Origin: an uncultured Clostridia bacterium
GTDB taxonomy: Bacteria; Bacillota; Clostridia; Oscillospirales; Oscillospiraceae
Direction of reading: 5' to 3'
NCBI GenBank assembly: GCA_947383645.1
Contig: CANDEH010000047.1
Span: 1-18,203, forward strand
DNA: 18,203 bases
The notes under the pieces are model-generated. The model had not been told where the DNA came from, made no database searches, and saw nothing but the letters and a program-made list of their open reading frames with translations. The stretch's first letter is position 1. The number at the start of each line of letters is the position of its first letter. Positions 1 to 8,262 of this stretch are shown here, piece by piece. Both the position numbers and the translations under genes were made by a program.

Positions 1-52
1 TAAATCTACATTTTTTCCTCGGCGTTTTCTTGCATTTTATCATTGGCGCTGA

Positions 53-546
53 CACGACTTTGACGCCTCGGAGGACTACCTGTTCGGCCAGCCCACCAGT
101 GGTGACACCATCTACGAGTAGGAGAACCCCAACGTGGATCGGAGCAAGAACGCTGCCCTCGTAGCTCCTGGCTTCAAACCCCCCACCAGCTACCTCCCCG
201 GCAGCGGCGAGTACCTGATCCCCAACCTCGTCCCCGGTGCGCTGTCTGGCGTCTTGGTCAACCAGACAGGCAGCTCCGTCATCCCCGGCCAGTACCTCCT
301 CGGTGAACGGAAATGTCGCCATGACCCAGATTCCCGGTGGCAGCCCCACCGATATTGTCCAGGATAGCACCACAGGCGGCTACACCAAGGTAACAAGCGA
401 CCTCTACTACTCAGGCGGCAGTTTGGGGACGCTGAAGATCCCAGCCATCAACCTGAGCGTCAGGGTCTACCAGGGAACGGACAGCACCGCGCTGAAGAAG
501 GGCGCGGGCCACTTCACCAACACCAGCCAATGCCTGTTTCACGGGC
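53..546 (+). pseudogene. Sortase-family protein, 5' part (decayed; upstream of intron)
   Basis: This is the N-terminal part of a sortase-like surface-protein transpeptidase. Two reading frames must be joined. Positions 53 to about 296 encode an N-terminal stretch including YLPGSGEYL and PNLVPGALSG. About 297 to 546 continue one frame over with LGTLKIPAINLSVRVYQGTD and GAGHFTNTSQ, the usual start of a sortase core (a L.IP.i...V..G pattern followed by G.GH). An in-frame TAG at 119-121 and the frameshift near 296 break the gene, and a TGA at 50-52 closes the frame upstream. No convincing start codon or ribosome binding site is visible, so the true start may be lost or lie outside the window. The frame stays open until the group II intron begins after c546. 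Sortase assignment comes from motifs on both sides of the intron and is fairly secure; the protein's substrate is unknown. Confidence 0.75.
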
Positions 547-1117
547 ATGCGCCCAGATAGGGCATGATTAGAAGTAGAACCATGGTACTACCCCGTAAGA
601 TAACGCGGGAGACAACCTGCCTAACCGAAAGGCGAAAGCTGACACGGGAACATAGCACGGCAGGAAAGCGGTAAGTTGCCTAAAGGCAATTTGGCACGAC
701 TGAACCGCGATGTCAAGCGGATATGAGGATAGAACTGGGTTTGTTATTGCGAGCTTCGAGTTTCCTTTACCAAGAGGACAGAGGAAAGTGCCTGAAACCT
801 CTGATATGAGTACATTTGGGTATGGTCGGCACCCAAATGGTTATCAATCAACTCATAAGACACGCTGGAGAGCCAGTGGTAAAGAAGCGAAAGCATATCC
901 GACAATCCGCATACCAACTAATCACGTTAACTGGGGATTGCCTAAACAGGAATGCCATGGGGAGGTGAACAACGGCTATGACAATTTGTGTCTGAATATC
1001 CTGCAAGGCAACGGAGCCGCCATAGTAGTCAATGAGAGGGATAATGACCCTTACACGGCGAAGGGCGGCAGTCATTACATGCCAAAATCAACAGCGATTA
1101 GGGAGGAATACCTCACA

Positions 1118-2204
1118 ATGAAACCAACAATGGAGATTTTGGAGAATGTCAAGCAAAACTCTACGCGGAACAAGGACGAGGTTTTTACACGGCTGTATCG
1201 GTATATGCTTCGTCCAGACCTGTACTATCAGGCGTATCAAAACCTATACACAAACAACGGAGCGTCAACCCAGGGGGTAAACGAGGACACGGCGGACGGC
1301 TTTAGCAAAGCAAAGATAGAGAGAACCATTAAAATGCTTGCTGATGAGACCTACACCCCGCACCCGACCCGCCGTACTTATATCCAGAAAGCGAACGGGA
1401 AAATGCGCCCTCTGGGAATCCCAACCTTTACGGACAAACTGGTACAAGAGGTTCTTCGGATGACATTGGAAGCGGTGTATGAACCTGTGTTTCTGGACTG
1501 CTCCCATGGGTTCCGGCCCAATCGGAGCTGCCACACCGCCTTAAAATCCATCAAAACGGGCTTCAATAATGGTATCCGCTGGTTCGTAGAGGGTGACATG
1601 AAAGGCTGTTTTGACAACATAGACCATTCGGCGCTGGTGGGCATCATCAACAGCAAAATCAAAGACGCGTGCTCATCAAGCTGATATCGTATCTGCTTAC
1701 AATGCGGAACTGCGGGGAATTTGCAACTATTATTCTATAGCGAGTAATTTCAGGAAACTGAATTGTTTTGCATATCTGATGGAGTATAGCTGCCTAAAAA
1801 CCCTTGCAGGGAAGCATAAAAGCAAAATCAGTAAAATCAAGGCGCAGTACAAAGATGGACGGGGCAGTTGGGGGATACCTTATGAAACCAAACAGGGGCG
1901 GAAGCGCTGCTATTTTGCAAAATATAGCGACTGTAAGGACGCTTGGAACCCAACTGACCAAATGTCAAACGCCGTTGTGCGCTTTGCGTATACTACAACA
2001 ACGTTTGAGAAACGTCTGTCCGCAAAAGTCTGTGAGTTATGCGGTGCAACCAACGCAGAACATTATGAGATTCATCATGTCCGTAAGGTGAAAGATTTGC
2101 AGGGCAAGGAGCCCTGGGAGCAAATCATGATTGCCAAGCGGCGCAAAACGTTAGTGGTCTGTGAAAATTGCCACAAGCTAATTCATGGAAAGAGAGTTTT
2201 GTAA
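1118..2204 (+). pseudogene. ltrA: Group II intron-encoded reverse transcriptase/maturase, internally deleted
   Basis: The start ATG at 1118 has a GGGAGGA ribosome binding site at 1101-1107. The first 188 residues carry the N-terminal RT region: a YQNLYTNNGASTQGVNEDT stretch, then RRTYIQKANGKMRPLGIPT, VYEPVFLDCSHGFRPNRSC and WFVEGDMKGCFDNIDH (RT blocks 0-3). The frame stops at 1682-1684. From about 1680 a different frame resumes in the maturase X domain (CNYYSIASNFRKLNCF) and ends in an HNH-type zinc-finger nuclease segment (CELCGATNAEHYEIHHV ... CENCHKLIHG) at 2204. The RT palm block with the catalytic YADD motif, the later fingers/palm and the thumb start are missing. About 230 residues appear lost compared with a full-length protein of roughly 600 residues. 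The element therefore cannot reverse transcribe by itself. Confidence 0.88.
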
Positions 2205-2221
2205 GAAGGAGTAATGAGGGG

Positions 2222-2255
2222 GAGCCGTGTACATCGAGAGGTGTACGCACGGTTC
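2222..2255 (+). ncRNA. Group II intron domain V
   Basis: The 34-nt catalytic hairpin begins GAGCCGTGTACATCGAGAGG and ends TGTACGCACGGTTC. It has a long stem (GAGCCGTGTAC paired with GTACGCACGGTTC, with the normal bulge) and a GAGA-type tetraloop. It agrees with the bacterial class consensus at every conserved position I can recall, including the AGC catalytic triad. It is the strongest single evidence for the intron and shows the ribozyme core has not decayed. Domain VI and the 3' splice site lie just downstream (about 2258-2317). Confidence 0.93.
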
Positions 2256-2317
2256 CGTGAGAGGGTGGCGCAAACCTGCCATAGAAATGTGGTAAGGCGG
2301 TGCTTCCCTACTCTACC

Positions 2318-3225
2318 ACAACCGGGGGGTGAACAACCACTTCGGCCAGATCCACACCCTGGAGGCGGGCGATACCATCACCCTGACCACCCTGTTGGGG
2401 ACCCGCACCTATTCCGTTGTCAGCATGGAAAAGGTCAGCGTCAACGATTCCAGCGACACTGCCCCCACCACGGACAACCGGGTAACGCTCTATACCTGCG
2501 TAATGAATCAGCCGGAGTACCGCTGGAAGGTCGCAGCGGTGCGGTATTGTTTGGCGGAGCGGAGCAGCCACAAGGTCACCTTGGATGGTGTTCCCGTGGC
2601 AGTGGAGGTGTACAACATCAACGGCAGCAACTACTTTCAGCTCCAGGACTTGGCGCGGCTGCTGGATGTGGGTGTGGAGTGGAACAGCGTTACCCGGACG
2701 GTGGAGATCTCTACTGATGCGGGCCACACCGAGGAACCGCCGGGGCAGGCAGTGTCCAAACCCTCCTCTGGAGCCGTCGGTGATGACCTCTACGATATCC
2801 GGGTGGAGATTGTGGAGCGCACTAAGTCCCACGGCCTCTTAGAGGACGACGCGGAGGAGGTGCTGGACTGCTATTTTCGCGCCTGCTCCATCCGGGTGGA
2901 CTGCAAGGCCCTGGCCCACATCGCCGCGGTGCTGTCCAACAGGGGCCGCCTGCCCGCCTCCAACGAGCGTATTTTCCCCGCCGCCATGTCCCGGTACGTC
3001 AACGCCATCCTCATGACCTGCGGCATGTGCGACGGCTCCGGCGAGTTCGCCCTGCGGGTGGGCGTGCCGGCCAAGAGCGGCGTGGGCGGCGGCATCATGG
3101 CGGTGGTGCCCACCCGGATGGGCATCGGCATCTACGGCCCCGCCCTGGACCCAAAGGGCAACAGCATCGCCGGCATCCGCCTCCTGGAGCAGCTCAGCCG
3201 GGAGCCGTACCTGAGCATCTTCTGA
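2318..3225 (+). pseudogene. Sortase 3' part plus copper-amine-oxidase-like domain, fused in frame to glutaminase C-terminus
   Basis: After the intron the sortase frame resumes as HNRGVNNHFGQIHTLEAGD, with the first His codon completed across the splice site. TLYTCVMNQPEYRW at about 2491-2532 is the TLxTC motif, holding the catalytic Cys and a nearby candidate Arg. About 2566-2730 encodes a copper-amine-oxidase N-terminal-like repeat (VTLDGVPVAVEVYNINGSNY ... LLDVGVEWN ... VEI), a common wall or substrate-binding module in Clostridia. A short Pro/Ser linker follows. From about 2829 the protein changes into the C-terminal half of a glutaminase and continues to the TGA at 3225. Without splicing, this part could only be translated from an internal start such as GTG 2329, which has no good ribosome binding site. 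It most likely arose by deletion joining two genes. A functional fusion is possible but unlikely given the upstream damage. Confidence 0.8.
2829..3225 (+). pseudogene. glsA: Glutaminase (GlsA family) C-terminal fragment
   Basis: About 132 residues match the last 40-45% of Ser-dependent glutaminases (glutamine + water to glutamate + ammonia). Visible family landmarks are KSHGLLEDDAEEVLDCYFRA, a CSI..DCKALAHIAAVLSNRG stretch, CGMCDGSGEFALRVGVPAKS, GVGGGIMAVVP, and the ending GPALDPKGNSIAGIRLLEQL. The N-terminal part with the catalytic Ser-xx-Lys dyad is absent. The conserved catalytic Tyr of the GMYD motif is Cys here (GMCD), which could result from one TAC-to-TGC change. The fragment is in frame with the preceding amine-oxidase-like domain and is followed 11 bases after its stop by a strong terminator that was probably the glutaminase gene's own. 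It cannot be a working glutaminase. Confidence 0.82.
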
Positions 3226-3236
3226 GCAGCCAACCC

Positions 3237-3273
3237 AAAAATCCCCGGAGGGCGCGCCCTCCGGGGATTTTTT
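3237..3273 (+). terminator. Rho-independent terminator (perfect palindrome)
   Basis: An uninterrupted inverted repeat runs from 3237 to 3272, centred between 3254 and 3255. Its GC-rich core is TCCCCGGAGGGCG with the matching arm, flanked by five A and six T residues, so it can act on either strand. It lies 11 bases after the glutaminase-fragment stop codon and separates that unit from the ZIP transporter. Confidence 0.93.
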
Positions 3274-3363
3274 CGCCCCCATGCAAGAGATCGCCTTCAT
3301 CGGGCCATCCTATAGGGTACTATCGTCGGGGCCGCCCCGCCGCAGCCCCACAGGGAGGTAGCA

Positions 3364-4140
3364 ATGACATCAGAAGTGATCCAGGGGATTCTGCTCCCCT
3401 TCCTCGGCACCCTGCTCGGCTCCGCCTGCGTATTCATCCTCCGGGGGGAGCTCCCGGGGAAGGTACAGCGGGCTCTGGCGGGCTTCGCCGCCGGGGTGAT
3501 GACGGCGGCGTCAGTGTGGAGCCTCCTCCTGCCCGCCATGGAGGAGGCGGCGGACCTGGGCCGCTGGGCCTTCCTCCCGGCGGCGGTGGGACTGTGGCTG
3601 GGGGTACTCCTCCTGCTGCTCCTGGACCGGACCATCCCCCATCTCCACCGCTTCAGTGAGACCGCCGAGGGTCCCCACACCCACCTCCGCCGGACCACCA
3701 TGCTGGTTCTGGCGGTCACCCTGCACAACATCCCTGAGGGCATGGCGGTGGGGGTGGTGCTGGCGGGCTGGCGGGCCGGGGAGAGCCGGATCACCACCGC
3801 CGCCGCCCTGGTCCTCTCCCTGGGCATCGCCATCCAGAACTTCCCCGAGGGGGCCATCATCTCCCTGCCCCTCCGCGCTGAGGGGATGGGACGGCGCCGC
3901 GCCTTCCTCTACGGGGTACTCTCCGGGGCGGCGGAACCCCTGGCGGCCCTGATTACCCTATGGGCGGCAGGTCTGATCCTGCCAGCCCTGCCCTGCCTCC
4001 TGAGCCTGGCGGCGGGGGCCATGCTCTACGTGGTGGCGGAGGAGCTGGTCCCCCAGGCCGCCGCCCACGCCCACACCGGAACCCTCTTCTACACCGCGGG
4101 CTTCACCCTGATGATGATCCTGGATACGGCATTAGGCTGA
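3364..4140 (+). CDS. ZIP-family divalent metal transporter
   Basis: This 258-residue inner-membrane transporter is of normal length for ZupT-like bacterial ZIP proteins, which import zinc, iron or other divalent cations. The hydrophobic profile suggests about eight membrane segments. The two signature metal-site helices are present: HNIPEGMAVG (residues 121-130) and QNFPEGAIIS (158-167), with His121, Asn122, Glu125, Asn159 and Glu162 as likely ligands. A His-containing loop (HLHRFSETAEGPHTH, 93-107) lies just before the first of these, as is usual. ATG 3364 has an AGGGAGG ribosome binding site at 3352-3358. The gene stands alone between terminator-like structures and is the only fully intact + strand gene before 14 kb. 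The metal cannot be told from sequence. Confidence 0.93.
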   Translation: MTSEVIQGILLPFLGTLLGSACVFILRGELPGKVQRALAGFAAGVMTAASVWSLLLPAMEEAADLGRWAFLPAAVGLWLGVLLLLLLDRTIPHLHRFSETAEGPHTHLRRTTMLVLAVTLHNIPEGMAVGVVLAGWRAGESRITTAAALVLSLGIAIQNFPEGAIISLPLRAEGMGRRRAFLYGVLSGAAEPLAALITLWAAGLILPALPCLLSLAAGAMLYVVAEELVPQAAAHAHTGTLFYTAGFTLMMILDTALG

Positions 4141-4276
4141 GGAAGACGCCGGAGCGCAGGGGGCCCCGGCAGAATGGCGGAGCTGACCCCCAGGACCGGG
4201 ACTCCCGTCCAGCTTGGCTGCTTGAGAGTGTTTTTGTTGTATTTGTGCAGTTCTTTGAGCTGTTTATGGGAGAAAT

Positions 4277-4310
4277 AGAGAGAGGGGCCCCAAAAATGGC
4301 TCCTCTCTCT
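4277..4310 (-). terminator. Terminator-like hairpin after the isomerase gene
   Basis: AGAGAGAGGGGCC (4277-4289) pairs with GGCTCCTCTCTCT (4298-4310) over 13 bp with one G-T pair and an 8-nt A-rich loop. It lies 13 bases beyond the stop codon of the - strand isomerase gene. The T-run beyond the stem on the - strand is short (ATTTCT), so termination may be partial. It could also serve the + strand ZIP gene, which ends 136 bases upstream. Confidence 0.6.
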
Positions 4311-4322
4311 TTGGTATATACG

Positions 4323-5735
4323 TTACGGCACCTCGCGGTATTCGATGGACAGCAATTCGCACAGCATCTGCCAGCGCTCCCGGGTGTCGCCGGCGGTGAT
4401 AACCTCGTGATGGGTGCCGCCGGCGCGCATCCACTCCTCCGCGCAGCGGCGAATCCCGCAGTCGGGGCGGTAGAAGAGGTAGGGCATCTCGTTTTGCTCC
4501 ATGTCGAACTTCTCCAGGATCTCTCCCTTGGAGACCACCAGGCGGAAGGCATCCCCCTTCAGCGCCACCAGGGAGACCAGGGTAGCCTCGCCGATCCGGG
4601 GCTGGAAGATGGGGGTGGGGGGATTCTCCAGACCGCCCTCCCCCAGGTAGCGGTCGATGAGACGCGGCCGGTAGCCGGGGTCGGTAGTCGCCCAGTTCCC
4701 CTCGCCGGCGTGGCAGCAGATGACGGCGTCCAGCTCGTAGTCGATGGTGTACATCTCGGTAAAGTTGGCGACGCCGCAGAGCAGGTGGCCCATCGCCACC
4801 AATGCCGCGCAGCAGATGTCTCCCTCCGCACTGTAGCCGTAGCCGTCCGCCATCAGGTGGGAGGCCGCATACAGCGGGAGCTGGCGGAAGCGGCCGTCGG
4901 CCCCAAAGCTGTCGAAGTGGAGCGTGTAGGCGTCCCACCCCTTCTCCTCGCAGAGCTTCTTCAGCGCCAGGTAGATCCGGATGGCCTCCTTGTGGTCCCG
5001 CTCAGGGAGCTTGGGGTCCACGTCGAAAATCTGGTGGTCCCGCTCATACTGCGCCTGGACCTCCGCCTCCGTCAGGGCGGTCATGTGCCGGTAGATGCTG
5101 CCCGTGTACTCGTGGACGGTCTCCGGGCCGATGACCCGCATGAAGGCCGCGTCGTCCATCAGGATGTCCCCCATGCCGGGGGAGCGGCCGATTACGCCGA
5201 TGGTCATGCTCCTGAGGGCCGTCGCCGTCTTCGCCGCGCAGCACCAGTTCTCCACCCGCTGGCGGAAGCGCTCCGTCTTGCGGTTCTCCACCAGCAGACA
5301 GCAGGGGATGCCCATGCGAAGGATCGCATTCCAGTTGTCCTGGGCGCCGTGGATGCCCTGGTTCACGGTAAGCTCGTACTCCCGAAAGTCCTTCCCCACC
5401 GTTTGGTCGGGCTGGATCACCGCCATCAGCAGGGGCAGGCGGTTGTTTTGCAGCGCCCGGACGCAGTGCATACCGGCGCTGTAGGTCAAAAGGCACAGGA
5501 GGATGCCGTCGTACTGTCTGTGGTTAAAATACTCCACCAGCTCCTCGATCTCCCCGCGGTTGGTGGCGGCCCGGGGGAAGTCGAACTCGGCCACGCCCTC
5601 CAGATCCCGGAGGACATCCCGGACGTACTCCTCCTGCCGGGCGATGATCCCGGGAAAGATGGGCTCGTAGGCCCCCGCCATCAGGCCCAGAAAGCCGATT
5701 TTCGGCTTGCGTGTCAGCTTCTCCTGTATGGTCAT
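4323..5735 (-). CDS. Arabinose/fucose isomerase-family sugar isomerase
   Basis: This 470-residue protein is of the L-arabinose isomerase fold family (typically about 470-500 residues), metal-dependent enzymes that interconvert aldoses and ketoses in the cytoplasm. The metal-binding set of AraA can be placed: Glu304 in GYSAEGD (AraA Glu306), Glu327 in FTEMYTID (Glu333), His342 in CCHAGEGNW (His350) and His442/443 in GGTHHEV (His450). The N-terminal region begins KIGFLGLMAGAYEP and carries YDGILLCLLTYSAG, typical of the family. Spacing between ligands is slightly shorter than in AraA and much surrounding sequence differs, so the substrate is probably not simply L-arabinose. ATG 5735 has AGGAGG at 5744-5749. 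An earlier ATG at 5740 hits a stop after two codons. It is the last gene of the transport operon, 14 bases after the permease stop codon. Confidence 0.85.
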   Translation of the reverse strand: MTIQEKLTRKPKIGFLGLMAGAYEPIFPGIIARQEEYVRDVLRDLEGVAEFDFPRAATNRGEIEELVEYFNHRQYDGILLCLLTYSAGMHCVRALQNNRLPLLMAVIQPDQTVGKDFREYELTVNQGIHGAQDNWNAILRMGIPCCLLVENRKTERFRQRVENWCCAAKTATALRSMTIGVIGRSPGMGDILMDDAAFMRVIGPETVHEYTGSIYRHMTALTEAEVQAQYERDHQIFDVDPKLPERDHKEAIRIYLALKKLCEEKGWDAYTLHFDSFGADGRFRQLPLYAASHLMADGYGYSAEGDICCAALVAMGHLLCGVANFTEMYTIDYELDAVICCHAGEGNWATTDPGYRPRLIDRYLGEGGLENPPTPIFQPRIGEATLVSLVALKGDAFRLVVSKGEILEKFDMEQNEMPYLFYRPDCGIRRCAEEWMRAGGTHHEVITAGDTRERWQMLCELLSIEYREVP

Positions 5736-5749
5736 TCCATGTTCCTCCT

Positions 5750-6730
5750 CTACTTCGTACTGACCTTCAGCTTGTCGAAGGTCACCGCGGCAAAGATGAT
5801 GACGCCCATCACCACCGGCTGCCAGTAGGAGTCCACGCGCAGCAGGCTCAGGCAGTTGTTGATGATGCCGATGGTAATGATGCCCGTGATGGTCTTGAGG
5901 ATGCTGCCGCTGCCGCCGGACATGCTGGTTCCGCCCATGGCCACGGCGGCGATAGCGTGGAGCTCGTAGCCGTTGGCCGCGCCGGGCTGTCCGGAGCCCA
6001 GGCGGGAGGCCAGGCAGATGCCCCCCAGCGCCGCCAGGACGCTGCAGGTGATGTGGACGCCCAGCATGATTCTGGTGACCTTCACGCCGGAGAGCTTGGC
6101 CACCTCCTCGTTGCTGCCCACGGCGAAAATGTGGCGGCCGTAGGTGGTCTTGCGCTCCACAAACAGTGCGATTGCCAGCGTCACCACCAGCAGAATGCCC
6201 AGGTTCGGAACGCCCAGCACGTAGCCCACCCCCAGGGTGCTGAAGCTGTCAGGCAGCTCGTAGATCGGCTTGGAGTGGGTGTAGATGTACGCAAAGCCGC
6301 GGGCCGCGCTGTATACGACAAAGGTGGCGATGAAGGGGACCATCTTCAGCCTGGCCACCGCGAAGCCGATGAAGGACCCGCAGAGGACCCCCACCACCAG
6401 GGCCGCCAGGACGGCCACCAGGATGCACACCGCCAGGGAGGTGTCCTCCGGCATCCGCGTGAGGATGGCCGTGGCGGCGATTCCGGCCAGGGCGGCCACG
6501 GAGCCCACCGACAGATCAATGCCGCCGGTGATGATGACATAGGTCATCCCCGTGGCCAGCAGGCCGTTGATGGAGATCTGGATGAAGACGTTGAGCAGAT
6601 TGGTCTTGGTGAAGAAGTTGGGCACAAAAATGCAGGCGCATGCGATCAGAACCAGCAGAAAGAGCACAAATACATTGTCCTGCACAAAAGATACGGCATG
6701 TCCGGCCAAAATGCGGTCTTGTTTTTTCAA
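5750..6730 (-). CDS. Ribose-type sugar ABC transporter permease (RbsC-like)
   Basis: This 326-residue integral membrane protein has about eight to ten hydrophobic segments and is the membrane channel of a CUT2-type (ribose/xylose/galactose class) importer. The family signature GGIDLSVGSVAALAG lies in the second third of the N-terminal half, and GGTSMSGGSGS with the following ITIGIINNCLSLL marks the usual C-terminal part. The start codon appears to be TTG at 6730, preceded by GGGGGG at 6737-6742. There is no in-frame ATG before the first conserved transmembrane region, so a TTG start is reasonable. The ATPase stop codon lies immediately upstream and overlaps the ribosome binding site, which suggests translational coupling. 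Neighbours supply the ATPase, binding protein and an isomerase. Confidence 0.93.
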   Translation of the reverse strand: MKKQDRILAGHAVSFVQDNVFVLFLLVLIACACIFVPNFFTKTNLLNVFIQISINGLLATGMTYVIITGGIDLSVGSVAALAGIAATAILTRMPEDTSLAVCILVAVLAALVVGVLCGSFIGFAVARLKMVPFIATFVVYSAARGFAYIYTHSKPIYELPDSFSTLGVGYVLGVPNLGILLVVTLAIALFVERKTTYGRHIFAVGSNEEVAKLSGVKVTRIMLGVHITCSVLAALGGICLASRLGSGQPGAANGYELHAIAAVAMGGTSMSGGSGSILKTITGIITIGIINNCLSLLRVDSYWQPVVMGVIIFAAVTFDKLKVSTK

Positions 6731-6741
6731 GAATATCCCCC

Positions 6742-8229
6742 CTACTTAATACTCGCCAAAGAAATGATCTTCTCCTCGCTGGCCTCCTGCTTGTTCAGCA
6801 TAGCCACCGCCTCCCCCGCGCGCATCACCAGGATGCGGTCGGAGACGCCCAGGATCTCGGGGAGCTCGGAGGAGACCATGACAATGCTGCCGCCGTTCTC
6901 CACAAAGTCCAGCATCAGCGCGTAGATCTCGTTCTTCGCGTTGACATCAATTCCCCGGGTGGGCTCGTCCATGAACAGGATGGAGCAGTTGGCCGCCAGC
7001 CACTTACTGAGGACGACCTTCTGCTGGTTGCCGCCGCTCATAAACTTCGTGGCGGTGCGCAGGGACGACGCCTTGATAGAGAGCTTCTCGATATACGCTC
7101 TGGTCACTTCCCTCGCCCGGCTGTCGTCCACCAGGCCGTTTTTTAGCCACTTTTTCAGGTTGGGAAGGGCGATGTTGTCCACAACGTTCTTCGCCAGCAG
7201 GATGCCCTGCCCCCGCCGGTCCTCCGGAACCAGGGCGATTCCGGCCTCAATGGCCGCCGCCGTGCAGGAGATCCGCGCCTCTTTTCCGTGGATCAGAATG
7301 GTCCCGCTCTGCCGCCTGTCCGCGCCAAAAATCGCCCGCAGCAGTTCGGTCCTCCCGGCGCCCACCAGGCCGGAGATCCCCAGGATCTCCCCTTTCCGCA
7401 GATCGAAGCTCACATTTTTGCAGCTGTCCGCGTTGGAGATGTTCTTCACCGACAGCACGATCTCGCTGCCAATCCGGCGGCCGGTCCCGCCGTCCAGGCG
7501 GTGGATGTCCCGGCCCACCATCAGGCGGATCCACTCGTCCTCATCGGTATCCCGGGCGGAGATTACATCCACCAGCCGCCCATCCTTCAGGATGGTGATG
7601 GTGTCGCCAATCTGCTTAATCTCGCTCATCCGGTGGGAGATATAGATGATGCAGACGCCCTTGCGCTTCAGCTCCCCGATCACGCGAAAGAGGACCTCCG
7701 TCTCCGCAATGGCCAGGGAAGAGGTAGGCTCGTCCATCACCACCACCTCCGCGTCGTAGGAGATGGCTCGGGCGATCTCCACCATCTGCTTCTCCGCAGA
7801 GCTTAGATTTTTGACCCGCGTTCTGGGGCTGATGTTCAGTTGCAGGCGGTCCAGCAGAAGCTGGGCGTCCCGCTCCATCTCCCTCTTCTCCAGGAGAACC
7901 CCCCGGCGCTTCTCGCGGCCAAGGTAGATGTTCTCCGCCACCGTCAGATCGTTGATAACGCTCAGCTCCTGGTGGATCACGGAGATGCCGTTCACCAGGG
8001 CGTCGCTGGCGTCCCGCCACACCCGCTGTTCCCCCTGGTAGAAGAGGTTCCCTTCGTCGCAGGTGTAGATTCCCGCCAGTATCTTGATTAAAGTGGACTT
8101 TCCCGCTCCATTCTCCCCCAGAAGGACGTTGACTTTCCCCTTCTCAAAGGACACGGTAATATCCTCCAGGGCCTTCACGCCTGGAAAGGACTTGCTGATG
8201 TGCTCCATGCGAATGACTGCGTTGTTCAT
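6742..8229 (-). CDS. Sugar ABC transporter ATP-binding protein, double domain (RbsA-like)
   Basis: This 495-residue ATPase has two nucleotide-binding domains in one chain, as in CUT2 importers. Domain 1 has Walker A GENGAGKST (38-46), signature LSSAEKQ (142-148) and Walker B VVMDEPTSS (163-171). Domain 2 has the degenerate Walker A GLVGAGRTEL usual in this family, a good signature MSGGNQQKVVLSKWLA and Walker B ILFMDEPTRGID. It powers sugar uptake on the cytoplasmic face of the membrane with the adjacent permease. ATG 8229 follows AAGGGG with about 8 bases of spacing. A strong stem-loop separates it from the upstream binding-protein gene. The sugar cannot be deduced from this subunit. Confidence 0.95.
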   Translation of the reverse strand: MNNAVIRMEHISKSFPGVKALEDITVSFEKGKVNVLLGENGAGKSTLIKILAGIYTCDEGNLFYQGEQRVWRDASDALVNGISVIHQELSVINDLTVAENIYLGREKRRGVLLEKREMERDAQLLLDRLQLNISPRTRVKNLSSAEKQMVEIARAISYDAEVVVMDEPTSSLAIAETEVLFRVIGELKRKGVCIIYISHRMSEIKQIGDTITILKDGRLVDVISARDTDEDEWIRLMVGRDIHRLDGGTGRRIGSEIVLSVKNISNADSCKNVSFDLRKGEILGISGLVGAGRTELLRAIFGADRRQSGTILIHGKEARISCTAAAIEAGIALVPEDRRGQGILLAKNVVDNIALPNLKKWLKNGLVDDSRAREVTRAYIEKLSIKASSLRTATKFMSGGNQQKVVLSKWLAANCSILFMDEPTRGIDVNAKNEIYALMLDFVENGGSIVMVSSELPEILGVSDRILVMRAGEAVAMLNKQEASEEKIISLASIK

Positions 8230-8262
8230 CTCATCACCCCTTGCGTCCGGCAGACAGTACGG

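Larger units (their letters stand above)
547..2317 (+). mobile_element. Group II intron (degenerate, bacterial class with HNH-type IEP)
   Basis: This is a retroelement ribozyme inserted in the sortase gene. The 5' end (ATGCGCCCAGATAGGG from 547) matches the usual GTGCGCCCAGATAGGG start except for the first base. Typical domain I sequence follows (for example AAAGGCGAAAGCTGACACGGGAAC around 626-651, given here as two parts: AAAGGCGAAAGCTGAC then ACGGGAAC). Domain IV holds a broken maturase gene, and an intact domain V is at 2222-2255, with domain VI and the 3' end before 2317. Because c546 equals c2317, boundaries 546-2316 and 547-2317 give the same spliced RNA: 5' exon ...TTT CAC GGG then CAC AAC CGG GGG, which is in frame. 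At about 1.77 kb it is shorter than typical full elements of this class (about 2.4-2.6 kb) because of the deletion in its ORF. The ribozyme core looks intact, but any splicing would probably need maturase supplied in trans. Confidence 0.9.

Noticed and set aside
710..1117. N-terminal extension of the intron protein from ATG 710
   Set aside because: This stretch is ribozyme domain I-III sequence, lacks protein-family similarity, and a good ribosome binding site precedes ATG 1118.
4141..4276. Possible small gene or RNA between the ZIP and isomerase genes
   Set aside because: No ribosome binding site, frame or stable structure other than the terminator-like hairpin listed separately.
4323..5735. 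Named L-arabinose isomerase (araA)
   Set aside because: Metal ligands fit the family, but spacing and flanking residues differ and araB or araD are absent, so only the family is assigned.
3960..5828. 622-codon open frame on the + strand
   Set aside because: It overlaps the end of the ZIP gene in another frame and is antisense to the isomerase, which has full metal-site motifs. No recognisable domains.
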